The notes beneath the pieces are model-generated. The model did not search any database, was not told where the DNA came from, and worked only from the letters and a program-made list of their open reading frames with translations. From Bradyrhizobium barranii subsp. apii (GTDB lineage Bacteria; Pseudomonadota; Alphaproteobacteria; Rhizobiales; Xanthobacteraceae), in contig NZ_CP096255.1 in the NCBI RefSeq assembly GCF_011516635.5, forward strand, positions 1,982,501 to 2,046,500: a stretch of DNA of 64,000 nt, written 5' to 3'. The position numbers and the translations under genes were made by a program. Below are positions 9,037 to 17,657 of this stretch, in pieces. Numbering within the stretch: position 1 is the stretch's first letter; each line of letters opens with the position of its first letter.

Positions 9037-10668
9037 CCCGTCTTATTCGTCAGAGGGCGCCTGAGAGGCTGGCGAGCGTGGTGTAAAGCGCTGATGCGGC
9101 GTAGGATTCGGTTGCAAAGCCAACCCCATCACCTTCAGCCGCGAACACCACGCCCGCCATGACCGACGATACGATTCTGCCCTTCTCGTTTCCAGCCGTT
9201 CACGCCAAGAAAGTCACAGCTGCCTTCGATGGCGGTCGGCTGACCTCGAACGGGGGCGTGATGCTTCTGGCGATGGCCGAGCGGCGTCTCGGCTTGGCCG
9301 ACAATTTGGCCCGGGTGTTCCCGGATCGGCGCGATCCGACGCGGGTCGTGCACAGCCTGGTCGATATGTTCCGCGCGCGCATGTTCGCGATCTGCTGCGG
9401 CTACGAGGACGCCGACGACCTCGATCATCTGCGGTCCGATCCCGCATTCAAGCTGGCCTGCGGACGGCTGCCGGACACGGGTCGCGATCTGTGTTCCCAA
9501 CCGACGCTGTCGCGTCTGGAGAATGCTCCGCGCCTGCGCGACGTGATCCGACTGACCTACACTTTGGTCGACGCATGGATGGATAGCTACCCGCGCGAGC
9601 CGGCATCCGTCACGCTCGACATCGATGATACCTGCGATGTCGTCCACGGCCATCAGCAGCTCTCGCTGTTCAACGCTCATTATGACGAACGCTGCTTCCT
9701 GCCGATCCACGTCTACGACACGGAGAAGAGCCGGCCCGTGGCGGTCGTGCTGCGGCCCGGCAAGACGCCGGGCGGCGTCGAGGTGCGTGCCCATCTGCGC
9801 CGCCTGGTACGGCATATCCGGACGCGGTGGCACAACACGCGAATTACGTTCCGTGGCGACGGGCACTATGCCCGGCCGGAGGCAATGGCGTGGTGCGAGA
9901 CCAACGGCATCGACTACATCTTCGGTCTGTCCGGCACCAAGCCGCTCGCCAGAAAAGTCGACGCGGTCGCCGACGACATCCGCACGCGACGCGCCATCGA
10001 GAACCTGCCGGTTCTGCGCGGCTATACCGAGACGCGCCACAAGGCAAAGTCCTGGGATCGCGAACGACGCACCGTCGCCCGTATTGAGGCGACGATGCTC
10101 GGCCTCGACATCCGCTTCGTCGTCACCAGCCTCGATGTCGGCTCGGCCGAGTGGATCTACGACAGCCTGTATTGCGCGCGCGGCCAAGCCGAGAATCTGA
10201 TCAAGCTGCATAAGACGCAGCTCGCCTCCGATCGCACCAGTTGCCGTTCGGCGCTCGCCAATCAAGTCCGCCTCGTTCTCCATACCGCCGCTTATTGGCT
10301 GATGCTGACCGTGCGCGACGCCATTCCCAAAGTCCGGGAATTGGCCACTGCCGAGTTCGCGACGCTGCGTCTTCGGCTCTTGAAAATCGCCGCCCGGGTT
10401 GTCGAGACCAAGAGCCGCATTCGCCTTGCGTTCGCCGCGGCATGTCCCGAAGCCGACCTGATCCGCAGCTTGCCCGGCGCGCTGCTGCCGCTCGGTCCTT
10501 GACCGGTGGGGCGTCCGCCCGCGTTCACCCAACCCATCCCTCAAGCGCGTTGCAAAGTACCGGTCGTCAGGCGGTGAAAAGCCGAAGGCAATCCTGTGCG
10601 CCTCGTCAGCGGAGGTGTGCGGATGCACCAGTCGGACCAAAATACCGCGCTCTCACGAATAGGGCGGG
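9037..10668 (+). mobile_element. IS1380 family insertion sequence
   Basis: A 1632-bp element with terminal repeats starting CCCGTCTTATTCGT (left) and CCCGCCCTATTCGT (right, reverse complement). The 4-bp duplication TTAA lies at 9033-9036 and 10669-10672. It carries one transposase gene. Only one copy occurs in the window. Confidence 0.92.
9159..10502 (+). CDS. IS1380 transposase
   Basis: A 447-residue DDE transposase beginning MTDDTILPFSFPAVHAKKV with TAAFDGGRLTSNGGVMLL, typical of IS1380 N-termini. VTLDIDDTCDVVHG supplies the first Asp, RGDGHYARPEAMAW the second, and a Glu follows in SLYCARGQAENLIK. The frame is uninterrupted, so the element may be active. Confidence 0.92.
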   Translation: MTDDTILPFSFPAVHAKKVTAAFDGGRLTSNGGVMLLAMAERRLGLADNLARVFPDRRDPTRVVHSLVDMFRARMFAICCGYEDADDLDHLRSDPAFKLACGRLPDTGRDLCSQPTLSRLENAPRLRDVIRLTYTLVDAWMDSYPREPASVTLDIDDTCDVVHGHQQLSLFNAHYDERCFLPIHVYDTEKSRPVAVVLRPGKTPGGVEVRAHLRRLVRHIRTRWHNTRITFRGDGHYARPEAMAWCETNGIDYIFGLSGTKPLARKVDAVADDIRTRRAIENLPVLRGYTETRHKAKSWDRERRTVARIEATMLGLDIRFVVTSLDVGSAEWIYDSLYCARGQAENLIKLHKTQLASDRTSCRSALANQVRLVLHTAAYWLMLTVRDAIPKVRELATAEFATLRLRLLKIAARVVETKSRIRLAFAAACPEADLIRSLPGALLPLGP

Positions 10669-10873
10669 TTAAGACCATGAACGAACTGGCGCGCGCTGGC
10701 GGCCGGCGGGGACTGATCACGATGTGCATCGGCGGCGGTCAGGGTATTGCGCTGGCAATCGAACAGCTTTGATGGAGTTCGGGCCGACCGAATCGGCTCC
10801 TCGGCACGGAACGGCTCAGCATGCAGTCGGGTTCGACGTCCTGGCAAGAAGCATTGAAGGCAACTGGATCGAT

Positions 10874-11527
10874 ATGAAGCGACCCCACAAAGGCGAGGCT
10901 GGCGCCGCGATCGGGCTTTTCACGGAAAAGCGCCAGGAGATCATTGACGGTGCGCGGCGCGTCTTCCTTGACATGGGCTTCGATGGCGCGAGCATAAACG
11001 AAATCGCGCGCGCCAGCGCTGTATCGAAAGGGACTATCTATAGCTATTTCACCAGCAAGGAGGAACTCTTTGCGGCCCTGGTAGAAGCCGATCGTACCAA
11101 GGCGGCCGAGTGCTTGTTCGACTACGACTCCGAGGAGCCGGATGTCGAGCGAACATTAAGGCGTATTGGCGAAACGTTTATGCTCATGATGGTTCAGCCC
11201 GATCATATCCGCCTTACTCGCCTTGTCATCGGTGCTGCGGAGAAATTCCCGGTTATCGGCCGCACGTTCTTCGACGCTGGCCCACGCGAGGGCAGCGACA
11301 GACTAGCTGATCTCCTTGCGCAACTTACCCAACAGGGCTATCTCGCAATAGACGATTGCGAGATAGCAGCGTTTCAATTCTTCAATCTTTGCCAAGGAAA
11401 CATTGTGAGGAAACTGATGTTTGGCGTCGAACAATTGCAAATGTCGGCGGCAGTGGAGAGTACCGTCAGATTTGCCGTAGGAGCATTCCTCCGCGCGTAT
11501 GGCACTGGAAGCCCCCGTCGCACTTGA
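10874..11527 (+). CDS. TetR family regulator 1
   Basis: About 217 residues. The N-terminal helix-turn-helix is GASINEIARASAVSKGTIYSYF, followed by a TetR ligand-binding domain. The ATG at 10874 (MKRPHKGEAG) is preferred because the upstream frame passes into thiolase sequence; no strong ribosome site is visible. It lies just downstream of the thiolase and ahead of two more TetR-type genes, so it probably controls the catabolic block. A perfect 13-bp inverted repeat sits inside the gene (11337-11367). Confidence 0.85.
   Translation: MKRPHKGEAGAAIGLFTEKRQEIIDGARRVFLDMGFDGASINEIARASAVSKGTIYSYFTSKEELFAALVEADRTKAAECLFDYDSEEPDVERTLRRIGETFMLMMVQPDHIRLTRLVIGAAEKFPVIGRTFFDAGPREGSDRLADLLAQLTQQGYLAIDDCEIAAFQFFNLCQGNIVRKLMFGVEQLQMSAAVESTVRFAVGAFLRAYGTGSPRRT
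11337..11367. repeat. Perfect inverted repeat inside the TetR 1 gene
   Basis: Arms GCTATCTCGCAAT (11337-11349) and ATTGCGAGATAGC (11355-11367) match perfectly around a 5-base loop AGACG. It lies in codons for YLAIDDCEIAAF. It could be a hairpin in mRNA or a dyad operator; chance is also possible. Confidence 0.7.
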
Positions 11528-11717
11528 ATTGTTCAGCTTACGGTCGCGATACGTCAAATTTATAGCTCAGTATCTCCGAACGACTATATTTTGCGTGATC
11601 TAGATGCGCTAATGGGTCCTGCGGGCGGTGTGAATCCTGACGGGCGGATCCCCTCAGAGTAGTTGCCAGGAATGCGCAGCCCCCGTGCCGGTTGGGCTGT
11701 TCAAGGAGTGACGGGAC

Positions 11718-12404
11718 ATGGTCAAGGCTGGGCCAAGAAAGGAGCTCATGGAGCGTGAGCTCCTGGATCACGCGGCAGAGCTTTTTGCGCGTAACGGTTT
11801 CAGCGGAACGTCTCTGCAGGAGATCGCCGATACCGCAAATGTGGGGCGCACGTCGCTCTATCATTATTTCAGTTCGAAAGAGGCGTTTCTAACCGCGCTG
11901 GTCGAAGATGTGACCATGACCGCATGGACGTTGCTCAGCGAGATACGGCAACGCAGCGACCTGAGCCCACGCCGCCAGCTCGAGGCGGCGGCGCGAATGC
12001 TGGTTATGCGTGTACTGTCAAAGCCGGCGCGATTTCGCGTTTTGGAGCGCGACGAGGCAAGCCTTCCGGAAGAGCTTGCCGAGCTTCACCGTAAAGGCAA
12101 ACGTGACTCGCTGGCGGAGCTCGCTGCCATCATCGACGCCGGCGTGGTCGCCGGTGAATTCCGCCCCGTCGACTCGCAAATTGCCGCGCTGACGATCTTC
12201 GGCATGTGTAACTGGCCCGCGTGGTGGTTTAATCCCAAGGGGCAACGTAACGCTAGCTCCGTGGCCGATGCCGTCAGCACAATGGCGGTGGGATCGATTT
12301 TGCGCGACGATGTGGCGGGGCCGTCCACCCCGGCCGAAGTAATCCGAGGGATACGCGATGACCTTGCAACTCTCGCCCGTATGGTCGGATTACGAGAAAC
12401 CTGA
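11718..12404 (+). CDS. TetR family regulator 2
   Basis: A 228-residue TetR protein. Helix-turn-helix: GTSLQEIADTANVGRTSLYHYF, then a helical C-terminal domain with the Trp-rich stretch CNWPAWWFNP, typical of TetR regulators of acyl-CoA metabolism. An AAGGAGTG site precedes the ATG at 11718. It is 190 bp downstream of TetR 1; that gap holds AT-rich stretches suited to a promoter but no operator I can prove. The presence of three regulators in a row suggests separate control of parts of the pathway. Confidence 0.87.
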   Translation: MVKAGPRKELMERELLDHAAELFARNGFSGTSLQEIADTANVGRTSLYHYFSSKEAFLTALVEDVTMTAWTLLSEIRQRSDLSPRRQLEAAARMLVMRVLSKPARFRVLERDEASLPEELAELHRKGKRDSLAELAAIIDAGVVAGEFRPVDSQIAALTIFGMCNWPAWWFNPKGQRNASSVADAVSTMAVGSILRDDVAGPSTPAEVIRGIRDDLATLARMVGLRET

Positions 12405-12630
12405 GTAAAAGACGAACGACCCGGCCGGTTGCCATAAGCTCTCTCTCTTCGGCAAGCGGCCGCGAGGCGAGGCCAGAACCGGCAATCCTCCGCGCCCATG
12501 AGTAGTTGATCGCGCCTGAGCGCTTCGAGGCGTGAGTAGCGGGATCAGCTTGAAGAGCGTTGTGGCGAAACGAGCTTTCCTTTACGAAAAGCACATCGCG
12601 TCATCTGTGCTGACGTTTGGGAGATTCGAC

Positions 12631-13449
12631 GTGATCAAACGAAAGGCGAAGGCGACCTTGGCCCCCACCGGCAAGGACGGCACCGGCCGCCGGCCGGGAC
12701 GGCCTCAGGCGGCGGAGGCTGGTGATATCGGCCGGGCAGTGATCCTGAGAGCAGCTCTAAGAATGACCAAGACGGTGCCTCTTCAGGATCTATCGATCGT
12801 ATCGGTGGCACGAACAATGAAGGTCACCCCAGCGCTCATTCACTACTATATCGGTGGGAGGGATTCGCTCACATCAGGAACGATGAATCTCTTCTACGAA
12901 GAACTAATAAGGAAATGGCCCCAAGAGACGGACACCTGGCAGGCTGGACTCCTTGCCGCCGCCAAGGCGATGTATGACCATTTTCTTTTATATAGCGGGG
13001 TGGCCGCCTATTGCGCTTCCAACGGCCAGTTTCGCGTGTTCCAACTATTGAAGGAGGGCGAGCACGACTATGGAGTCGAAATGCTCGAGCGCTTCATTGG
13101 CCGAGTGAAGGTTGCGGGCCTATCCGGCGAGCGTACAGGTATCTATGCTCATCTTTTTGGGGATTTCATCATTAATACGGCCTACGGCGGATCGCTGAAT
13201 ATGTTTCCATCCTCGCACCGCAAATTCATCCAGGGAAAGCAGAAGTCGCTGGATCCGAGGGAGTTTCCAAACATTGCATATGTGCGGAGTTCCCCAGTCC
13301 AGATCGACGCTGCGACTGCGTTCGAGGAAACCTGTCATCTCTTTTTGCTCAGCATTTCCGCGGAACTGAGCGGCCAGAAGCCGAAGTTCATGCTCCCTCA
13401 GATCGATCGCGAAGTTCAAGGGCGAGGAGCGCGCCGGTCTTCGAACTAG
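12631..13449 (+). CDS. TetR-like regulator 3 (divergent)
   Basis: About 272 residues from a GTG at 12631; the frame is open back to a GTG at 12532, so the start is uncertain. A Lys/Arg-rich N-terminus (GRRPGRPQAAEAG) precedes a TetR-like helix-turn-helix (LSIVSVARTMKVTPALIHYYI) and a long helical domain ending near residue 272. The HTH is less canonical than in its two neighbours. It is the last of three regulator genes in a row. Confidence 0.7.
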   Translation: MIKRKAKATLAPTGKDGTGRRPGRPQAAEAGDIGRAVILRAALRMTKTVPLQDLSIVSVARTMKVTPALIHYYIGGRDSLTSGTMNLFYEELIRKWPQETDTWQAGLLAAAKAMYDHFLLYSGVAAYCASNGQFRVFQLLKEGEHDYGVEMLERFIGRVKVAGLSGERTGIYAHLFGDFIINTAYGGSLNMFPSSHRKFIQGKQKSLDPREFPNIAYVRSSPVQIDAATAFEETCHLFLLSISAELSGQKPKFMLPQIDREVQGRGARRSSN

Positions 13450-13721
13450 AGCCCGTCAAGCGGGGGCTCATTCATCCATCGCGAAGAGGCTTTCCTGATC
13501 GTGCAAAAAGGATGGAGCCGCGGGTGTCGGACGGAAATTCACAACGGCGATGACGATGTAGCAGGACATCGACATCATAGTTTGCTGGCGTTGCGGCTTG
13601 GTCGCCGTGCGAACCCTTTCCGCGAGGGGCGGGCCAATTCTGAGCGGCCCGAGACATAGGTGACATTTCGTACCGGACACATGGGTTACACTTTTCGCTT
13701 TTTTGCAAGCGGGAGGTGTGG
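13450..13721. other. Intergenic stretch with IS481-type border sequence
   Basis: No convincing gene. On the minus strand 13618-13700 reads like the non-coding leader of IS481-type elements (GACATAGGTGACATTTCG), just ahead of the transposase relic. Confidence 0.35.
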
Positions 13722-14055
13722 ATGCCGTGGAAAGCGAGTTCGGTGATGGAAGAACGCCTTCGCTTTGTCGCTCTCCTGCTCGACGGGGAGGCGATGACGA
13801 ATTCGGTGTATCCCGCAAGACCGGCTACAAGATTTTCGATCGCTACAGGGAGCATGGGCTGGCGGCGCTCTGATTGTCCGGCTCAAGGCCGAGAAGCCAC
13901 ACTGGGGCGCGCGCAAGATCCGGGAACTACTGGTAAGACGGCTCGACGGTGATATCCGGGTTCCGGCCAAAAGCACCATCCATGCGGTGCTCGATCGCCA
14001 TGGCCTGGTCAAGCGCGGCCGCGGGCCGCGCCACCGCGCGCGCGGCACGCCGATA
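13722..14055 (+). pseudogene. IS481 family transposase relic
   Basis: Starts MPWKASSVMEERLRFVALLL, a typical IS481 transposase N-terminus, then loses the frame at two internal deletions (near 13800 and 13870) and continues as LIVRLKAEKPHWGARKIREL and STIHAVLDRHGLVKRGRGPR before ending abruptly near 14055. About 110 of a usual 350-400 residues remain. The catalytic domain is gone, so this is inactive. Confidence 0.8.
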
Positions 14056-14117
14056 ATTACGTATTTGACCTGATAAATGTCATAATAATACTGAAATTCG
14101 TTCACTCCGACAGGCTG

Positions 14118-15449
14118 CTAGTGGACGTAATTCTGTATCAGTCGCTTGGCCACCAGCTCGCCTGAAGTTACCGCCGCGTTCACCGAAGACAGCGAGAAAT
14201 AATCGCCGGCAAGTTGCACGCGACGCTTCATATCCAGGCCGTCGATGAACTTTGCCATCTTCTTGTAGCCGCCGGGGTGGGAGATCGTCGCGCCGAACTC
14301 GCAGCGCTGTACGTGATAGCCCTCGACCAACTTCGTGATGCCGGGCATGACGCGCTCGCCCTTGGCCATTGCGATCCTGAAAACTTCCTCATCAGACAGC
14401 GCCCAGTTCTTGCGTACCCATTCATCATGGAGATAGATGCTAAGTGAGCCCTTGCCTGCCGGCGCGCGATCGCTGCCCTTGTTGTGGTCGACAAGGATGC
14501 CGCACAGATCCTTGTCGGCGCTGTCGGGCACCATGATCAATACGGCGCGTTCGCTGGTGCGCTCTTTCAACTGCACATGGACGTCGGAGAGCATCGAGTA
14601 GTGCAGAGTGGAAAGATAGTTTTGCGAAGCCGGCGAAAGACCGCGGTCGATCTTCGGTACCACGTTGGCTGGGGTGGCGATGACACAGATATCCACCGTG
14701 TCGGTCGATTCGGCGCCATTGGCATCGCGCATTTTCACTTCCACCTTGTCGCCGGTTTCGTCGACTGAGAGCACTTCGGTGTTCAACGAAACATTCAACT
14801 GCACGCAGACGAGGTCGACGATACGTCCCATGCCGCCGCGGACGCAAAAGGCGCCGCCGGCGAACTTGGACTTGGCCGACCAGAACAGATCGACAATCGA
14901 TGCCCGTTCCGCCGACGTGACGTAGAGGACCTTCTGCATCGGGTTGATCAGGTAATCGAGCAGTTCCTGGTTCAGGACGCGGCGCGTGTAGCCGGCGAGC
15001 GATTCATTCTCGGTATCGAAGGGCGCGGAGCGGCCGAGATTCTCGAAGTTGAGGTAGTTCCACATCCGCATCATGGGCCAGGCTGCCGCCAGCATCCTGA
15101 ACTTCGACGCAAGGCTGAAGAGTTTGGTTTTCATTATCGAGCTGGCCATGTTGGTGGCTTCGAGGTAGTGCAGTGTGCCGTCACGCCAGATCGCGGTTGG
15201 CGCATGCATCGGCTCCAGCATGTCGCCGAGGTCGGCATCATCCATCATGCTGAACACGGCCTTGCTGGTCCCCGGCATCAGGCCGGCGCCGATATCCATG
15301 ATGAAGCCGTTCTGGTGTAGCGAGCGGGTGCGCCCGCCGACCTGCGCATCGCGCTCGATCAGGCGTACATCGCAACCTGCCTGCTTGAGGCGAAACGCCG
15401 CCGAAGTGCCGGCAGGGCCGGCGCCGATAACAATAGCTCTTTTTTTCAT
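14118..15449 (-). CDS. FAD-dependent oxidoreductase (amine oxidase / protoporphyrinogen-oxidase-like)
   Basis: A 443-residue flavoprotein. The N-terminal dinucleotide motif is AIVIGAGPAGTSAAFRLKQAG, followed by IERDAQVGGRTRSL (GGRT motif of flavin amine oxidases). The C-terminus VQLAGDYFSLSSVNAAVTSG matches the second FAD contact of the family. Start taken at ATG 15449 (a GTG lies one codon upstream). It stands between the regulator genes and the ring-hydroxylating dioxygenase genes, on the same strand as the latter. A dehydrogenase or desaturase role in the pathway is plausible but unproven. Confidence 0.8.
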   Translation of the reverse strand: MKKRAIVIGAGPAGTSAAFRLKQAGCDVRLIERDAQVGGRTRSLHQNGFIMDIGAGLMPGTSKAVFSMMDDADLGDMLEPMHAPTAIWRDGTLHYLEATNMASSIMKTKLFSLASKFRMLAAAWPMMRMWNYLNFENLGRSAPFDTENESLAGYTRRVLNQELLDYLINPMQKVLYVTSAERASIVDLFWSAKSKFAGGAFCVRGGMGRIVDLVCVQLNVSLNTEVLSVDETGDKVEVKMRDANGAESTDTVDICVIATPANVVPKIDRGLSPASQNYLSTLHYSMLSDVHVQLKERTSERAVLIMVPDSADKDLCGILVDHNKGSDRAPAGKGSLSIYLHDEWVRKNWALSDEEVFRIAMAKGERVMPGITKLVEGYHVQRCEFGATISHPGGYKKMAKFIDGLDMKRRVQLAGDYFSLSSVNAAVTSGELVAKRLIQNYVH

Positions 15450-15460
15450 CACTTCTCTCT

Positions 15461-15624
15461 TAGTAAGTATCCCCCGGCAGAGCCGGGGGCTTTATGATGT
15501 GAGCCGCTCAAAGCGGCTGGGTCTGGCCGCTAACGCGGCCGAGCAAATCCCGCGCGATATGGATGGCGCTCTTGCCCTTCACATAGCCCACAACCTGCGA
15601 CACCGCATATTTCCGGTATCGAGT
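15461..15624 (-). pseudogene. IS200/IS605 element relic (TnpA C-terminus and right end)
   Basis: The minus strand from 15612 to 15508 encodes KYAVSQVVGYVKGKSAIHIA ending ...QTQPL-stop, the conserved C-terminal end of the single-stranded-DNA transposase TnpA. Downstream lie hairpin-forming repeats AGCCGCTTTGAGCGGCT and CCCCCGGCTCTGCCGGGGG (15471-15489), typical of the element's right end. The rest of tnpA, including the catalytic Tyr region, is missing. Confidence 0.8.
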
Positions 15625-15676
15625 TCATATTTTTCCGGATCACGCCCCAGGGATATGCGGCCGTATCGTGTGCGCT

Positions 15677-16183
15677 TCAGGCGAGATACGTGAGTGTTCC
15701 GGGGCTCGACAACATCTGAACATCAAGAAAGATCTGCTTGGAGCGGATCTTGAGCTGACTATCCTCGCGTACAAGACGGAAATAGACAACGCCGGGTATC
15801 ACGTTCGTCCCCTCTTGGTCCGCTCGGATCCTTGTGATCAGCATGTTGACCCTGAAGGTAATCTCGCCCGAGATTTCTTTGACATCCCTCAGATGAGCGT
15901 AGAAATGCCTGATCTTGGAGCGTATCGGCGATTCCGAATGAGCATCCGGCTTTCCAATTCGCAGAACACGGTGCTCGAGCCGGAAACGGTTATCGCTGAT
16001 CAGAAATAAGGACTGGTCATACCTCAGACCCGGTTTTTGATCCATGTTGAGTGGACCTACCTCGTAAGCGATTTCGCCATCTGCCCAAAGGGCAAGCCAG
16101 TCCGCTAAAGCCCATTCGTCTGCGAGATCCGCCTCCTTCAGCAGAAAATCCTGAACTTCTTCCTTCAAAGCCGATGTGCCCAT
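15677..16183 (-). CDS. Aromatic-ring-hydroxylating dioxygenase, beta (small) subunit
   Basis: A 168-residue protein of the SnoaL-like fold used by dioxygenase beta subunits: ALADWLALWADGEIAYEVG near the N-terminus, SKIRHFYAHLRDVKEISGEI in the middle, and VYFRLVREDSQLKIRSKQIF near the end. It would assemble with the alpha subunit encoded upstream at 17658-18998. IS256 is inserted directly at its start: the 9-bp duplication CCATTTCCA includes the start codon, so the gene keeps its ATG but has lost the GGAGGG ribosome site, which now lies beyond the IS at about 17628. Expression is probably abolished or depends on the IS. Confidence 0.87.
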   Translation of the reverse strand: MGTSALKEEVQDFLLKEADLADEWALADWLALWADGEIAYEVGPLNMDQKPGLRYDQSLFLISDNRFRLEHRVLRIGKPDAHSESPIRSKIRHFYAHLRDVKEISGEITFRVNMLITRIRADQEGTNVIPGVVYFRLVREDSQLKIRSKQIFLDVQMLSSPGTLTYLA

Positions 16184-16188
16184 TTCCA

Positions 16189-17617
16189 GGGGATGTCCCG
16201 ATCGCTGTTGAACTACGTCGGGTCGACGTTGCCGGAATGAATATTACGCAGCCCTCGTGACGTGGGCAACGGACTTGATTGTCATGCGATCGTGGTGAGC
16301 TTGAAGGGCCGCACGCAGAACCGACAATTGCTTATGCGCCTTCAATCGTCGGAAGCCCTTGTTGGCCTCGATCATACCGGCCGCGACCCATCGCAAGGCC
16401 ATACCGGCATCCCGCCAGCGTTTAACGTTGCGCGTGACGCGGCGAATGGTGCCCATCATGTTCTCGGCGATATTGGTACAGGCGAGCGATCGGCGAAGCT
16501 CCTTCGGCAACTTCAACCGGACGACAGTCAGGATTTCGTCGAGGCCTTCGAGGATACTGGCCGCAACGCCGGGCCATTGCTGGTCGAGTCGACGCGCGAG
16601 ATTGCGGATCAATTTTTCAGCCTTGTCGGCGTCATCGAGCTCCCAGGCCTGGCGCAGCACCCGGCGGGTGGCCGCATGATGCTCTTTCGGCAGGCGTTCC
16701 ATGATGTTGCGCGCCTTGTGGATCTGGCAGCGCTGGATCGCAGCGGCCGAACCGAAGGTGCGGCGGATCGCCTTCGACAACGCCTTCGCGCCGTCGGCGA
16801 TGAACAGTCTTGGCACCGTCGGGTCGAGCCCGCGCGAGACCAGGTTGTCCAGCAGGGCCTGAACCGTTGCTGCATTCTCGGTCGCCCCTTCCACCAGCGC
16901 CAGCGGATGCTTGTTGCCTTCGCCGTCAACCCCGATCGCGGCCACCAGCACGAGATCGTCGTCGAGATGCAGCCCGTCGATTTGGACCACCAGAAGGTCG
17001 AGCGCGGACAGATCGGCAGCCATGAAGTCGGCCAGCCGCGCCGCCGACAGAGCCACGAACCTCCGCGAGGCCGCCGACTTCGAAATCCCCGATCCGGGCG
17101 GTGCCGGCACGTCACCCTCGGGCAGCCGGACGGCGCGGCCGAACCGGCGCGTCGACACATTGATCAGCATCAGGTTCATCGCCCAGCGACCGAGCCAGTC
17201 CTCCTGCGCCGCCGTTTCCCAGCTCGGGATCGTGACCTCGCGGCCGTCCATGCCCCGGACCCGCGGGCGATCGACCTCGATCTTGCCGCCGTGGAAACCG
17301 ATCCGCCCCCGCGTTCGGCCCCAACGGTGCGCCCGCCGCGCCGCATCACGACCGTGGCGCGGCCCGCAGGCCGCTGTCACATCCGCCTCCATCATCGTGC
17401 CGAGCGCCTCGATTCCTGCCGCAAGGCAGAACCGATCGAAGCTCGCTCGCACTTCCGCAAATGATTTCTCCACAGCCCCGGTCGCCGGCCAACCAGCCGG
17501 TGTGATATCTCTCGTCATGGCGTTGCTCTCCTTTGTGGAATCAGCACCCCGAGCCTACCGGCTCAAGGTGGGCAACGCCGACCTCTTCAGAAATTCAACA
17601 GAACCCGGGACATCCCC
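16189..17617 (-). mobile_element. IS256 family insertion sequence, copy A
   Basis: 1429 bp with ends GGGGATGTCCCG at both sides; longer repeats continue as GATCGCTGTTGAA and GGTTCTGTTGAA. The target duplication is CCATTTCCA (16180-16188 and 17618-17626), 9 bp, or 8 bp if the junction base is shared. It separates the dioxygenase alpha and beta genes. An equal-length copy in the opposite orientation is at 62060-63488. Confidence 0.93.
16244..17518 (-). CDS. IS256 family transposase (copy A)
   Basis: A 424-residue Mutator-like DDE transposase. Key stretches: VVQIDGLHLDDDLVLVAAIG (first Asp), LFIADGAKALSKAIRRTFG (second Asp), RCQIHKARNIMERLP (conserved C/H region), and TNIAENMMGTIRRVTRNVKR (Glu). 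Same protein as the copy at 62159-63433. Uninterrupted. Confidence 0.93.
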   Translation of the reverse strand: MTRDITPAGWPATGAVEKSFAEVRASFDRFCLAAGIEALGTMMEADVTAACGPRHGRDAARRAHRWGRTRGRIGFHGGKIEVDRPRVRGMDGREVTIPSWETAAQEDWLGRWAMNLMLINVSTRRFGRAVRLPEGDVPAPPGSGISKSAASRRFVALSAARLADFMAADLSALDLLVVQIDGLHLDDDLVLVAAIGVDGEGNKHPLALVEGATENAATVQALLDNLVSRGLDPTVPRLFIADGAKALSKAIRRTFGSAAAIQRCQIHKARNIMERLPKEHHAATRRVLRQAWELDDADKAEKLIRNLARRLDQQWPGVAASILEGLDEILTVVRLKLPKELRRSLACTNIAENMMGTIRRVTRNVKRWRDAGMALRWVAAGMIEANKGFRRLKAHKQLSVLRAALQAHHDRMTIKSVAHVTRAA

Positions 17618-17657
17618 CCATTTCCACCCTCCGAGCCCTTATGATTTCTTCGCGATC

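Larger units (their letters stand above)
7961..10772 (+). pseudogene. Acetyl-CoA acyltransferase (thiolase), interrupted by IS1380
   Basis: The 5' part (7961-9036) encodes thiolase motifs: active Cys89 in NRLCGSGVQAI, NASGINDGAAA and GGAIALGHPVGATG. It then runs into the IS and stops at 9064. The 3' part resumes at 10673 with LITMCIGGGQGIALAIEQL and ends at 10772. Removing the IS (9037-10668) and one TTAA copy restores a 391-residue thiolase with no other lesion, so the insertion is recent. The truncated product lacks the C-terminal Cys (CIGGG) and should be inactive. The gene would close the catabolic pathway by thiolytic release of acetyl-CoA. Confidence 0.92.

Noticed and set aside
9135..10640. 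Long minus-strand ORF (501 aa) across IS1380
   Set aside because: Shadow of the IS1380 transposase; includes the IS ends.
15471..15489. GC-rich hairpin as rho-independent terminator
   Set aside because: Better explained as the right-end hairpin of the IS200/IS605 relic; no T-run follows.
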